Program-made: the position numbers and the translations under genes | From: Thinopyrum elongatum | Lineage: Eukaryota; Streptophyta; Magnoliopsida; Poales; Poaceae | Direction: 5' to 3' | Length of the DNA: 64,000 bases | Assembly (NCBI GenBank): GCA_011799875.1 | Contig: CM022303.1 | Coordinates: 734,323,321-734,387,320, forward strand | Part shown: piece by piece, positions 12,217 to 22,602 of the stretch | How the letters are laid out: every line of letters starts with the position of its first letter | Numbering within the stretch: the stretch's first letter is position 1 | The notes under the pieces: generated by a model | The model's input: only the letters and a program-made list of their open reading frames with translations | What the model was told of the DNA's origin: nothing | Database searches by the model: none

Positions 12217-12958
12217 ATCCTGACTTATGCTCCCGTTCAGCCATAAAAGCCTTATTCACCAGAGTTTGAAAGTCAGGGAAGTCCAGCATACAAAGTTGAC
12301 AGCGGAGGGCTTGATTGAGTCCTCCTAAAAACCTATCTATTTTCCTTTCCTCCATGGACACGTCATAGGTGGAGTACCAGGCAAGATTGTTGAATTTATT
12401 CAGGTACTCACCAACTGTCATACTTCCTTGAGTTAGAGCAAGAAATTCCCTTTGCTTTACCTTCAGGATACCGGTGAGAATATGATACTTGCGGAACACT
12501 TCCTTGAATTTTTCCCAGGAGATATCTTCGCCAGGAGAGCAAACCATCTTCACATTATCCCACCAGATAGCTGCTGGTCCGTCGAGATAATGGGTAATAA
12601 AAGGAACCTTGTCTGCTTCATCACAACGGGCTATTTCCAGCTTCTTTTCCATGGTCCTTAACCAATCATCAGCTTCTATTGGATCAACAGCTCGACCAAA
12701 GCTTGGTGGTTTAGTGTGTTGAAAATTAGACAACTTGGAGTGCGTCTCGTTACCATTATTCTGTCCAACTACAGCCTGCATGCTTTTCAAAAATTCCAGA
12801 AGGTCCTTGATCCTCTTTTATTCAAACATTCTCATAATTTGATCGGTGGTCGGTGGTTGTGCTGGTGGAGGGGGCAAATCTTCTGGTGGTTGTCTTGCCT
12901 GTCTTGTGGATCGACGAACTGGGGTCCCATCACCGCCTTGATTGCTAGACCTCTTCAT
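12191..12958 (-). pseudogene. Gag, N-terminal and capsid part
   Basis: The start is taken at 12958 (MKRSSNQGG). An in-frame TAA at 12815-12817 breaks it just before KRIKDLLEF. The following frame carries the retrotransposon gag core, with PPSFGRAVDPIEADDWL, GPAAIWWDNVK, FRKYH and the QGSMTVGEYLNKFNNLA segment typical of plant Ty3/gypsy capsid. It ends by a single-base frameshift near 12200, beyond which the zinc knuckle is in another frame. The product would form the virus-like particle. Confidence 0.88.
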
Positions 12959-13230
12959 CCTATATCCATTCTCATTGCAAATACTGAATTGATGAGCAAA
13001 ATCCATAAGGAGAATATAACAATGTGACACCAGAAAGCCAAATTAAGGAAAGCAAAACATCATACATGACAAGCTAGTAAGGGTTATCATGGCTAGCACT
13101 GCTCATACGACAGTTGACAAGTGCAAAGATGCTATGATACATGCATGCACTGAAGCTCAAGCCTCCACTCTAGTAACACGGGTGGCACAAATACTGGCAA
13201 ACTGAAGACTCCTCGTCGTCTGATCCTGAA

Positions 13231-13995
13231 TCAGAATCGAAGCTGATGATGTGGACTACATCCTCCGGGACAAAGGAGACACGACGATGCTGATGAGAAG
13301 GTTCTCCCTCTGAGTGAGAGGAAGCATGACACTGCAGCTGGAGTGGCTAAGAGTGAGGCCCACTCAGCTGGAGTCTCATGTCGGCTACCAGACGAGAAGC
13401 CTGGCGGTCCGGATGAGCTAGAAGGAGTCTCAGGTACATATGAGGGGGGAACGGGTGATGTGTACACAGGTGAAAACACAGGAGGCGGAGGGGACTGATC
13501 TGTAGTGGCCGCTGCAAGTGCCTCTCGAGTACGAGACAACTCCTCAGCCAGGGAAGTGATCATACAATAACTAGCATTTATATAACAGCATGAAACACCA
13601 GTAGCACGATCACTCGCTGGATCAAGAGGTGCAAAGAGGACTCGCCCTGTCGTAGGTGATAGGCTGGGATAGTGAAAGAAACCTGGATGTGTCTGCATCT
13701 TGACCTCGTGGAAGCGGAAGTCCATGAGAGCCTCCATGGCAGCAAACTGAATCACCAGCTCGGGAGTAGAAGTGGTCCCGCCCTTGGCAGAGCGAGAGTA
13801 GCTGCCAATCTCTGAACTCATAACAAGGAAAGCCTCAGCGTGATACTCATACATTGAGTCTGCTAACTGCTCCCAGAACACCTGGTACACTGGATCTTCA
13901 CCATCAGGATAAAGCTGAAGCCAAATGTTGCGAAGCAAATCCAGAAAGGTGAATGGTGCCAGCTCAAAGTTGCAGTGGTATGGAACTGGTGCCAT
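13231..13995 (-). CDS. Extra ORF upstream of gag in the chromovirus, function unknown
   Basis: An unbroken 254-codon frame lies between the PBS and gag, starting MAPVPYHC at 13995. It is the only long open frame left in this element, where gag and pol are broken. Residues 1-170 look like an ordered domain with hydrophobic and aromatic residues (for example FTFLDLLRNIWLQLY). Residues ~170-210 are Pro/Ser-rich, and the last ~40 look like a frame-shifted or unconstrained tail. I see no gag, protease or zinc-finger motif. The non-autonomous relative has a similar start codon context near 59815 (MASVLSHY) but no matching frame. It may be a leader protein or a captured host segment. Confidence 0.55.
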   Translation of the reverse strand: MAPVPYHCNFELAPFTFLDLLRNIWLQLYPDGEDPVYQVFWEQLADSMYEYHAEAFLVMSSEIGSYSRSAKGGTTSTPELVIQFAAMEALMDFRFHEVKMQTHPGFFHYPSLSPTTGRVLFAPLDPASDRATGVSCCYINASYCMITSLAEELSRTREALAAATTDQSPPPPVFSPVYTSPVPPSYVPETPSSSSGPPGFSSGSRHETPAEWASLLATPAAVSCFLSLRGRTFSSASSCLLCPGGCSPHHQLRF

Positions 13996-14136
13996 CTACA
14001 CTCACAAGGCCAATGGTTAGCACAACAATAAACTATATGCATGCTATGCAACCAACCAAATGCACCAAGCAAAAACACACACCGGGACTCTAAACTAATC
14101 GGCTCTCACAAGGGGTTACTAGGGTGTCCTACAGTC

Positions 14137-14154
14137 AGCCTGGTTCTGACACCA
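14137..14154 (-). promoter_or_regulatory. Primer binding site, initiator-Met tRNA type, degenerate
   Basis: Just inside the 5' LTR the - strand reads TGGTGTCAGAACCAGG. This matches the 3' end complement of initiator-Met tRNA (TGGTATCAGAGCCAGG) except at two positions. It would prime minus-strand DNA synthesis. Confidence 0.85.
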
Positions 14155-14159
14155 AGTGT

Positions 14160-17100
14160 TGTGGCACCCCGGCTCAGTGAACCGGATTACCTTATGGTTC
14201 TAGCCTAGAGATCATGTCTTCTGGAAACACATAACAACTTGGAACAGAATAGAACTAAACTATATTAATATTATACAGGTACATGCTCGGATATTACATC
14301 GGGTAGCGAGGCCGGAAGCACTGCACGTGCTATGACTGTATCTACATTATTTATGAAACATGGCAAAGGCCTCAGTACTACTGGATATTTCTACGGCGTA
14401 GCGGAACATTGAGTGAGACACTCCATCCCATAGGGACACTGCTGGGACACAACCTAGTTAACGTAGCATGAACCATTGGGACCTCCGTCCTCGGGTTCTC
14501 CTGCATCTGGCATGACATGCCAGGTGAGTACTTTGAATGTACTCGCAAGCTCACAACAACCAAGACAATACAATAAACAATAGCATGGTAATGATCATGA
14601 TTAACACTTAGGATGCTTGCTTACGGTTACAGTGTATCGACTTACTCCTTTCCGGGATCAACCAGGGTCCCTGGAACATTCATGACCCTCAGAACATCTC
14701 AGAGCTTAGGACGAGTTCTTCCATCATTATTATGATTAGGGTTGACCATCCAGTGTGACCTATTGCGGTCTGTGTCCAATACCGTGGATGCGGCTATTCG
14801 AATAGATTCTTACAATCTACAGAGGTTGCGCACTTTACCCACACCATGGACATTCGTCCAACGAAACCTGTTTGACCCGTGACTCCTTTATCGTACCACC
14901 GACAATCATTCCCCCCCGAAGTCATGCCCTAGGTGGCCCCTGTCTCACCTTGACACCTGCCACCGTCGTGGCCAACTAAACTGTCCCAAACGGGGACACC
15001 GGCAAATACATCAACTTGGGCTCATGAGGTGATCGTCGTCTACCTGATCAGGGCAGCACGCACGCATAACCTCCCCTCTTTGGTGGTAACGGTAAAGGAA
15101 CATGTGGTCAGACCAAGTCAAGGCCGTCCCATTCCGGCAGATGTGGCTGCACGGGTGAGTCCAGGTCGGTGGCACTTGAGCAAACAATAGGCTTAGTTTT
15201 ATTAAGTGACATAACCAGCAAGGTTGTTTATCATAAATAGGTTAACATGGTAGTAGTTATGCAACTATTTCATTTGGTAGGAATAATCACACATTAAGTA
15301 GTGCAAATAATTCAATATTAAACCAACACTATTGAAGTGCTGCATGCAATGGATGATGTGGCTTGCCTTGCTCTGTTGGGTTGTCCACAAACTCCTGGGC
15401 TTCAAAACCACAAGTATTTCCTTCTAAAAATATTTCAAAATGGCAAGGGAAAATGTCACATAACACATTTCTGTTCACCAGATATTCTGTAAGCAAGGGA
15501 AAAATACCAAAATTTACCAGAAAATAGAGGAGCTCAAGACAAATACAATGCAAAAAGAATCAATTGATTTGGACTTACAGATAAAAAGTTAGGAGTGCTC
15601 AAAGTTCCTGGTCAAATAGGATTTAAAAACAGAAATTAGAAAAATCCACCGAAGGCCACGTCGATGGCTTAAAATGGAGGGGCGTCTCCACTTACCGCTT
15701 CGGTGCGCGAGGCAGGCCACTGACGTGCGGGCCCTGCTGTCAGATTTAAAAGGGGAAGAGGGGAAACAGCGCACCGCGGAGCTCCGGCGATGGTCGCCGG
15801 CAATGCAGGCGACGGTGAGGTCAGGCGACTACGGGGATGGAATGAGCACTCGGAGACGATGCCGTATGTACCCGTGGCTTGGCGAGAGTTGGTCAGACGA
15901 CGACGTCCCCTTCCTCTCCGGCGGCGGTGGTTTTCGGGTGTCGCCGGAGATGGCTATTCCGGCAGGGTTTCGGTCGGCGAAGAGGTTGGACTGGGTCAGG
16001 AGAGTGTGTGGAGCTCGCGTGTGCAGTCAGTTGAGGCTAGGGTGGAGTGAGGTGGCTGGGTGGCGGAGCTCGGGTGGCTGTAGAACGCCGGCGAGATGCG
16101 AGGCCAGAGGGCCTCTCGGCCTTGGCTCGTTGCTTGGGTGCTCAATTGGGAGTGGGCGGAGGGCGATGAGGAGCTGGGAGTGCTGGGCGTGGCCTTTTAT
16201 AGGTGGGGGCGAGGCTTCTGGAGTGGGCGGAGCTTGGGCCACGTCGCCGGAGCTAGGACGCCATGCTGGTTGGCTTGGCGCGGGCGACGGGATGGGAGAG
16301 GGCAGGAGCAGTAAATGCACTCGGTGGCGGCTTGCGAGGAAGACGACGGCCAACAGGGCCACAGTGCCAGCACGGGCGCCACATTGGCCATGTGCGGTGG
16401 CGGCCGCCGGGGACAATTCCGGCGAGGGGAGAACTCCAGAATGGCCAGGTGGGGGGAGGAGAGGATGTTGGTGAGCGAGGACAAGGCACAGCTACACGGG
16501 GAGGCCGGATGCATCACATCAGACGCGGGCGGGGTGCAGAGCGCGCGCACTGGCATGCCAGTGCCGTGCTCACCACGGTGTCTGGCACTTGGAGGCCACG
16601 CAAGTCTGGCGCACCATATCTAGAATATTGACCCTCGACCACTTAGTCCACCTGTGCCCCTGGTTTGGCTAGATTCACTCTGGTTCGAAGTGTAGCCTTA
16701 ACTATAGTTTCTGACAGAAACTTTGGGAGAGATTCGGAGAAGTGATGAGCTGGAGATGAAGCTAACAGAGATGTCTTGAGTGATCTACTTTGGAAGGACT
16801 ACAGACTGGCCAAATTTGAGAAACTTTCATCAAGATTTGGATGTAGTTCATGTATAACTGTCATACTAGTCTAGAAACCTAGATGAGCTTGTTGCACTCA
16901 CCTGGTTGATCTGTTGGAGCTGGAATTTGGTGTGTAGGAGTTATTTGGTGGATAGAAGATATCATAAGAATTTCAGCCCAATTGGATTCTTCTAGCTGGT
17001 ACTTACTTCACAGAGGTTGCAAATGAGCAAAAACTTGGCAGAATTTTACTGCTGAAAATTTGTAGTGGACAAGATGACATTTTTGGATATGGTGGCAAGA

Positions 17101-17559
17101 TAGGTTCCCTAGTATGTCAGGGCATTATTTGAGAGTTTTCTGAGTTGAGGAGATATGAGTTGCTTCACAAATGGCCAGTACTGTCCAGAAGATAAATGGA
17201 ATTTTCTGGGCAAAATTTTATACCGAATCACGAAATGTTTTTGAAGATTGTGGGAGTCGATGATGACAAGAGGGTCTGGTATTAATTTAGGATTTTTTTG
17301 ATCAGCAGAACTATAGGTTGCTTCACAACCCATAGTGAGATCAAATATTTCCAATAAAGAAAATGGATTAATATGGGAAAATAAATATTAGGGTTTGGAC
17401 CAGAAGGTGTGAAGCAAGATTTTGGCAAGATGTGAAGGGCCTTGGATCATTGTGGACAGGACATGGAATAACCCTTAAGTCCAAAGTCAAAAGATCCACT
17501 GAAAAGCAAATAAAGCCAGAAGAACTTTGAATTTTTTTTGCCCAAATCAGGGTGTCACA
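14160..17559 (-). repeat. 5' LTR of the nested chromovirus
   Basis: A 3,400-bp LTR that carries the element's promoter on the - strand. It shares start, end and internal layout with 5084-8487. It also shares a hairpin-forming motif (GTGAGTACTTTGAATGTACT followed by CGCAAGCTCAC) with the LTRs of the related element at 53007. Confidence 0.95.
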
Positions 17560-17564
17560 TCATC
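17560..17564. repeat. Right target-site duplication (TCATC)
   Basis: Identical to 5079-5083. Removing one copy and the element rejoins the acidic region of the antisense gene. Confidence 0.88.
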
Positions 17565-18721
17565 AACCTCCGCGGCACTAGAACCACCCGCCACATTGAT
17601 TCCCGCGATCTCCTCGGCCTTGTTGGCAATATATGCCAGTTCTTCATCTTTGGTGGCCTAGATGAGACCCGTCTCCTTCCAGTAAGCTTTCTCCGTCAAG
17701 TTGGAGGCCCAGTCCAACTCGACCTCCAAGGTGGGTAGGGGCCAATCGGCTTCAACTCCATGGGCATTGCAATGTGGCATCATTGCCATGATAGAGCCCT
17801 TGGTAGAATTGATGTGAAGCGGGATGGTCCCATCCAGCAAATGGAATGTGCCAGTTTTTTGAAACAGCTGCTCACAAAGACAGGCATGCTCCATTACCGT
17901 CAAGTTGTTGCCGGGCCCAGGGTACAACCGCATGATATCGGCGATACCTGATAATCCCAGGTGGGCCTCTGCCTCTTCTGCAGCCGCGATATGTATTGTC
18001 GGAGGAAGTCCTTGAGGCGAGCAATTCTATTCAGCACCGGGCGAAGTTTCTCATCGATGGCGTCAAAGTGACTCCAATTCTTGCCGCGCTTAACTGCCAC
18101 TATGCCCGGTATGCAGAACGGGGGGAAGTCCTCTTCCTGGATCCAGCACCACTCCGCCCGCCACTCTTCCCACTTGAGGCAGAATCGCCCGGGAAGGTAC
18201 TGGCCTTTGGTTTTTGTCCTGGGGATCCATGTCACGCTGCCGGATAGTGACTTATCCTCAATGCGGGGAACAAAGAAGTGGCTGAATAGATCTATGTTGG
18301 GGGCAACTCCAACAAAGTTCTCGCACAGGTGGGCAAAGACCGCCATGCACGTCATTGCATTCGGGGTGAAATCCAATAGTCTGAACCCAAAACTGAACAT
18401 CATAGCACTAAAGAAATCCGAGAATGGAGGAACCAGGCCACAGTAAAAGTAGGCACAGAAGAATGGATAAGAATTCGCTGGATCCTTGTCACCTTCAGGA
18501 AGCACTACTGGAGCCTTGTGATCCTTGGTATCCTTCCCCCACATACACATGTACCTCCTGATCGGTTTGTTGCCATCCAAAGAAAACGGCGAGAAGATCG
18601 CATTTTCCCTCTGCCGCTTCTCTAGCTCTTCCAGCTCCTTCTTCTTCTTCTTCTTCTCCGCCTTGGGGTCGAGTGGCTTGGCAGGCTTCTTCCCCACCGC
18701 ATTGGCTTTCTTGGGTGCCAT
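17560..18721 (-). pseudogene. Antisense gypsy-associated gene, N-terminal 'putative gypsy type transposon' domain
   Basis: The start is taken at the ATG at 18721 (MAPKKANAVGKKP). The open frame extends upstream to 18961, but that stretch is low-complexity and unlike the family. After a Lys-rich N-terminus comes the domain often annotated as 'putative gypsy type transposon' (PF04195 as I recognise it), with segments such as PFFCAYFYCGLVPPFSDFF and FAHLCENFVGVAPNIDLF. A frame change near 17930 moves the reading into the frame carrying MRLYPGPGNN. The acidic continuation is cut at 17560 by the chromovirus, and the 3' half resumes at 5083. The strand is opposite to pol, so an antisense promoter or host promoter would be required for expression. 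Confidence 0.78.
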
Positions 18722-19109
18722 CAGAAGTTGGAGGAAGAAGGAGGTTAGGGAAAGATGCGAATCTGCGGCGGCGGCGGAGGCGGCTCTGGCGAGAGGAAGA
18801 AGATGGGGGCAGAGGAAAACAGGGGTGAGTGAGCAGCGCCGCCTCGTGGTTGCCATTTTATGGGGAAGACGCGAGGGGGCTGGATCTTCACTGTTTACCC
18901 CTTGCAGCATTTTTCCAGGTGTACTACCGTGAAATAACCGCAACAGTCCACGTTCCCACAACCCGCATTTAATGCGCGGATTGGACGTGCGTCAGCAAAG
19001 CCATCATGACCAAAAATTACAACGGCTTTTTCCAGCCACGTGTCTGTGCATTCTTGGGCCTAGCCCAACGATGCTTCGGACGCGCGTATGGCCCAGGCCC
19101 GGGGCCTCC

Positions 19110-19976
19110 TGTTGGTGTATAAAAGATGGGTATTTTATACCCTGACTTATGCACAGACAGTAGCAGCCTCCTTGCCGGCAAGGGCTTGCTGGGAACCACC
19201 GAGCTCAAGATTCAAGACCAGTTACAGAAGCCATTGGGAGGGATCAAGACAGTGCGTCGACAAGTACTCAACTAGTACTTGTGACCAAGGCTTTTCTTGC
19301 CAACAAGATACGGCCCGGCAAGGCGAAGACCCGGCAGGCTCCATGTCCGCAAGCCTTTGCCAGCTCATCAACGCTCCACCTCACCGAATGGCTAGTCACT
19401 AATCGGTGAGGTGTCGACCGCACAGGCTAGTTGGTAGGATTTGTCGGGCACGTGTCAGTGCGCCGGAAGGAGGTTTTACCTTTAATGACACCCGTCTAGA
19501 AGGCATGTCCAAATAATGCGAGGTAGCTTGGCAAGCGGTGCAGGAAGCTTGCCAGGGTTGCTTCTCTACATGACATCTAATGGTGCATTTAATGCTTTCA
19601 TCCTAAATTGGCAAAATTGGGTATGATAGCACTGTTTGCTATCTAATAAACCTGTAATGACTGTTTTGCCACTGTGGTAACCACTTGAGCTATAAAAGGA
19701 GGACCAGGGCAACATTTAGAGGGATTCGAACCCCTGCACAAGTTCACACGCGTAGCTCCTCCTTCACCACCTTGCTGGGGAAGCGCTCCTTCTACTTGTG
19801 CTCATACATTATCAATACAGCACAAGCAGGAGTAGGGTTTTACACTTCTCAGCGGCCCAAACCTAGGTAAGTTCCCCCTTGCGCACTCTGTTGATTCTGC
19901 TCTTTGTGCTCATCGATCTCCCTAGCCGAACCACAAGGGGCTAGATGGCCCCATAGATGGTCGTCCCTCCACGACA
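19110..19976 (+). repeat. 3' LTR of the outer gypsy element (left boundary uncertain)
   Basis: The right end is CCACGACA at 19976. A TATA box (CTATAAAAGG) near 19690 and a downstream transcribed-looking region fit an LTR in + orientation. Two left ends are possible: TGTTGGTG at 19110 or TGTCGGGC at 19441. The latter gives a perfect TGTCG/CGACA terminal pair; the former fits an upstream inverted TATAAAA/TTTTATA motif. Neither has a convincing polypurine tract just upstream. Confidence 0.55.
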
Positions 19977-20987
19977 AGCAGGCATCTCAAGATATTAAGT
20001 TCACAAGAGACAGAGTACTGCAATAAGCAAGATGACATCATGTAGACGGGAAGAGATCAATCAATATGATCAAACCCCATCGTTTTCTCCTTAGTATCAA
20101 TAATACAATACATGTCTTGTCCTTTTCTGTCACTGGGATATAGAAACCACTACAAAGTACCTCTCCCACTAAAGATAAATTGATCAAACTTGGCCGAAGA
20201 AGATAGATAGATCGGAGAGAAATACAAAGCTATTTAATTGCGTAGCAAAGGAACTTCAAAAGATTCAATCGATTTCAATGAACAATCTGATCATAAACTC
20301 ACAACTCATCATGTCCCAACAAACACACCAAAGAATTTCATCGGATTGATCCCAATCATACAAGAGAAGAAGGGGAACATGGTATTGAAGATCCAAAAGA
20401 GAGAGAGAACCATCTAGCTACTATTATGGACCCGTAGGTCCTGAAGGAACTACTCACACATGGTTCTGGAGGCAGCAAGGTTGAAGAAGAGGCCTCCAGC
20501 AATGGCTTCCCCCACCGGCAGGGCACCAGAACAGGGATCTAGATGGGATCTCTTCGGAACAGAGGCTTAAGGTGGTGATAAAATTCTTCTAGAGGTACGA
20601 CGCATGGTTTCGGTATTTATAGGGATTTATGGTGGTGAAATTAGGTCAGTTGGACTACTGAGGGCCCCACATGGTCAGGTAGTGCGGCCACCCCCTGGCC
20701 ACGCCACGTGTCCATGTGGCTGGCTGGTGGCCCCTCTCGACGCTTTCCGAAGCTTCCAGTGTTCCTTGTTGCCCTAAAAATACTATTAAATCAGCAACGT
20801 ATTTTGACCTCTATAGATATTGATTTCCGGCGAAACCAAAAACAAGTAGAAAATGGGAAATTACACTGGACAGTAAATTAATTGGTTAGTACATTAAAAT
20901 ATTATAAAAAGCAATAAAAAGTATATAAAAATGATAACATAATAGCATTAAACAATCAAAAATTATAGATACGTTTGAGACGTATCA
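19977..20987 (-). repeat. Partial LTR in reverse orientation, cut by the outer gypsy element
   Basis: On the - strand it starts TGATACGTCTCAAACGTATC at 20987, with the inverted pair GATACGT/ACGTATC near the tip, a start style common in grass LTR retrotransposons. A TATA box (CCCTATAAATACCG on the - strand) lies near 20625. The other end is missing: the sequence abuts the outer gypsy LTR at 19976, which suggests that element inserted here. No internal region is visible beside it, so it may be a truncated or solo LTR. Confidence 0.6.
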
Positions 20988-21822
20988 GTATGCCTCAAAG
21001 TAACATGACCCAAGATTCAAGTCTAGATGGAATAAGCTATATAAACTTCGTGCGAACCTCTGAAGTGTCCGAGTGACTCAATCTCTTCACCTTGTGGGCC
21101 AATGAGTCCTAGCAAGGTAGATAGGAACTGCGGGTACCTCCACTTTTCAGGAACAGCTAATATCCTCACCAAGAAATATCCCTCGCGTGGAGTTTGAGAA
21201 ACAAGCTCACGTGGTATGTAAGCAATACAAACTCTTCACCCAATGAGCCATCGTGCCTAGGACTCTGCGAGTTCACTGCAACATAAGTCCTAAGTTTTGC
21301 TCATATCCCCACCCAAAATGATGTGGGTTCACACCGTCGCGATCGAGTTCAGAGAGGAACTGGTTTGTTAGCCCATGATCTACCAGGAAATATACAACAT
21401 GGAGCTCCCACACTCTGCAAGAGGTGGGATGAACAGCCAAGGCAGTGAGAAAGTAGCACTCCGAATCCCAACTAAGCACCTGAAACCACACCTTCCTAAT
21501 TCCAAGCAGTAAGCCACCAGAGTGGCCAGCTGGTGGCACCCATTGCCAGCAGAAATTGTCCAAAGGATCAATAGACCACATATCGTCATCGGAGAAGTCA
21601 GCTTTGATGGTCTCCTGCAACCCTATGAAGTCCACCTTTTCTTGGCAATGTAGTCTTTAAGTTGAGTGCAGCAGCCCACATGCCCAAACCCCCACAATGT
21701 TACCAGAAAATCATATTCATTAGAGAACCATGTATCCGAGGCACATCCCTTGGTATAGATCGCCTTAGACTTCATCCTTTTCCTGGACTTGGGTGCAATC
21801 GAACCCGTCTCCTAAACCTCCT
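20988..21822 (-). pseudogene. LINE (L1-type) fragment with AP endonuclease domain
   Basis: On the - strand at about 21660-21273 a 120-codon frame contains DFIGLQETIKADFSDDD and GHSGGLLLGIR, the start of the APE-type endonuclease of plant LINEs, whose product nicks the target DNA. The frame then decays before the GDFN motif. The part at 20988-21272 is of unclear identity. Upstream (higher coordinates) the LINE reading frame is interrupted by the copia element and continues after 24622. Confidence 0.7.
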
Positions 21823-21890
21823 ACTATAGGAGAAATGCCCTAGAGGCAATAATAAATGTTATTATTTATCTCCATGTTTGTAATTATGTT

Positions 21891-22602
21891 TACTAGTCGT
21901 CAACCCGTGCACCTGCACGGGCTAGAAATTATAATATAAGATATAGCAATGTTTGACAAGGAGTTGCGAGTACAGATACCAAAGTGATCAAAGTACTGAT
22001 CATGGGACAACAGTGAAAATTGTCATTAAGTACTAAAGTAGCACTGATGACATGTTTTCTCGCAAGCAGAGTTTATGAAGTGCTCGTTGTAAAGTTGTTA
22101 CATCGATACATTCTTCATCAATGCTCCATGCGATTTTTGATTTAAGTTAAGGGTTTTGTGTAATACACGATATGGTGGCACGGTGTTTGGAAATCGTTCC
22201 AAACAGGTTACTGTGGCGAATTCTATAACAAAGGCTAAGTATGTTGCCGCTTTCAAAGTGACATAGAAGATGTTGAATCGTACAGTTTGTTCATGAACTT
22301 AGTATGGTTCCAAATGGCTATTGTCAATGGAACACTATTGAAGATAGTTGCTCCATAGCTCAGTCTGAGGAATCAAGGTTTGACCAGTGATTCACATATA
22401 TACGAAGCCAAGTCCACACAAAATATGAATTTTGTGAAAGCGTGAAAATGCGAGGATATGCAGAGATGCACACGGAACTGAAGTTGTTAGATCCGTTGGA
22501 CATCAGACTATACCACAAGCGAAGCATGTTTGCACCGGTATGCCATAGGTGTAAAGTGCACTAGCATTGACTAGATTATTGACTCTAGTGCAAGTGGGAG
22601 TC
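21891..22602 (+). pseudogene. Degenerate copia RNase H tail and polypurine tract
   Basis: Near 22200-22265 a decayed + frame resembles the copia RNase H segment (SKQ, then TVANSITKAKYVAA, where the family has a DSTTEAEY-like box). It is followed by non-coding sequence and a classic PPT (GCAAGTGGGAGTC) abutting the LTR at 22603. The left edge, just after the LTR stub, holds a perfect 8+2+8 palindrome (CCCGTGCA CC TGCACGGG, 21904-21921) at the deletion junction. Confidence 0.6.

Larger units (their letters stand above)
5084..17559 (-). mobile_element. Complete nested Ty3/gypsy chromovirus (Tekay/Del-like) with target duplication
   Basis: The 12,476-bp element begins TGTGGCACCC and ends GGTGTCACA in + coordinates, with the 5-bp direct duplication TCATC at 5079-5083 and 17560-17564. 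Its genes read on the - strand, so the 5' LTR is 14160-17559 and the 3' LTR is 5084-8487. In reading order it has the PBS, an extra ORF, gag, zinc knuckle and protease, RT, RNase H, integrase and a chromodomain. Gag, RT and integrase all carry frameshifts or stops. It interrupts the acidic region of the antisense gene of the outer element. The chromodomain and long LTRs suggest the Tekay/Del clade; I do not assign a family name. Confidence 0.95.
1..19976 (+). mobile_element. Outer Ty3/gypsy LTR retrotransposon, 5' part outside the window, split by a nested element
   Basis: The visible 3' part of a gypsy element consists of the end of pol (1-1666, + strand), a long antisense gene (2473-5083 plus 17560-18721, - strand) and a 3' LTR ending near 19976. 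The 12.5-kb chromovirus at 5084-17559 interrupts the antisense gene. A gene convergent to pol between pol and the 3' LTR is known in several grass gypsy families. The element is degenerate, with stops and a frameshift in pol. Its 5' LTR, gag, protease and RT lie outside the window, so its own target duplication cannot be checked. Confidence 0.8.

Noticed and set aside
15674..16474. 266-codon GC-rich frame on the + strand in the chromovirus LTR
   Set aside because: The matching place in the other LTR (6632-7239) has stops and frame changes, the product is Gly/Arg/Trp-rich, and it lies antisense to the element.
18722..18961. Upstream extension of the antisense gene frame to 18961
   Set aside because: The extension has no family-like sequence; MAPKK at 18721 matches the expected start style.
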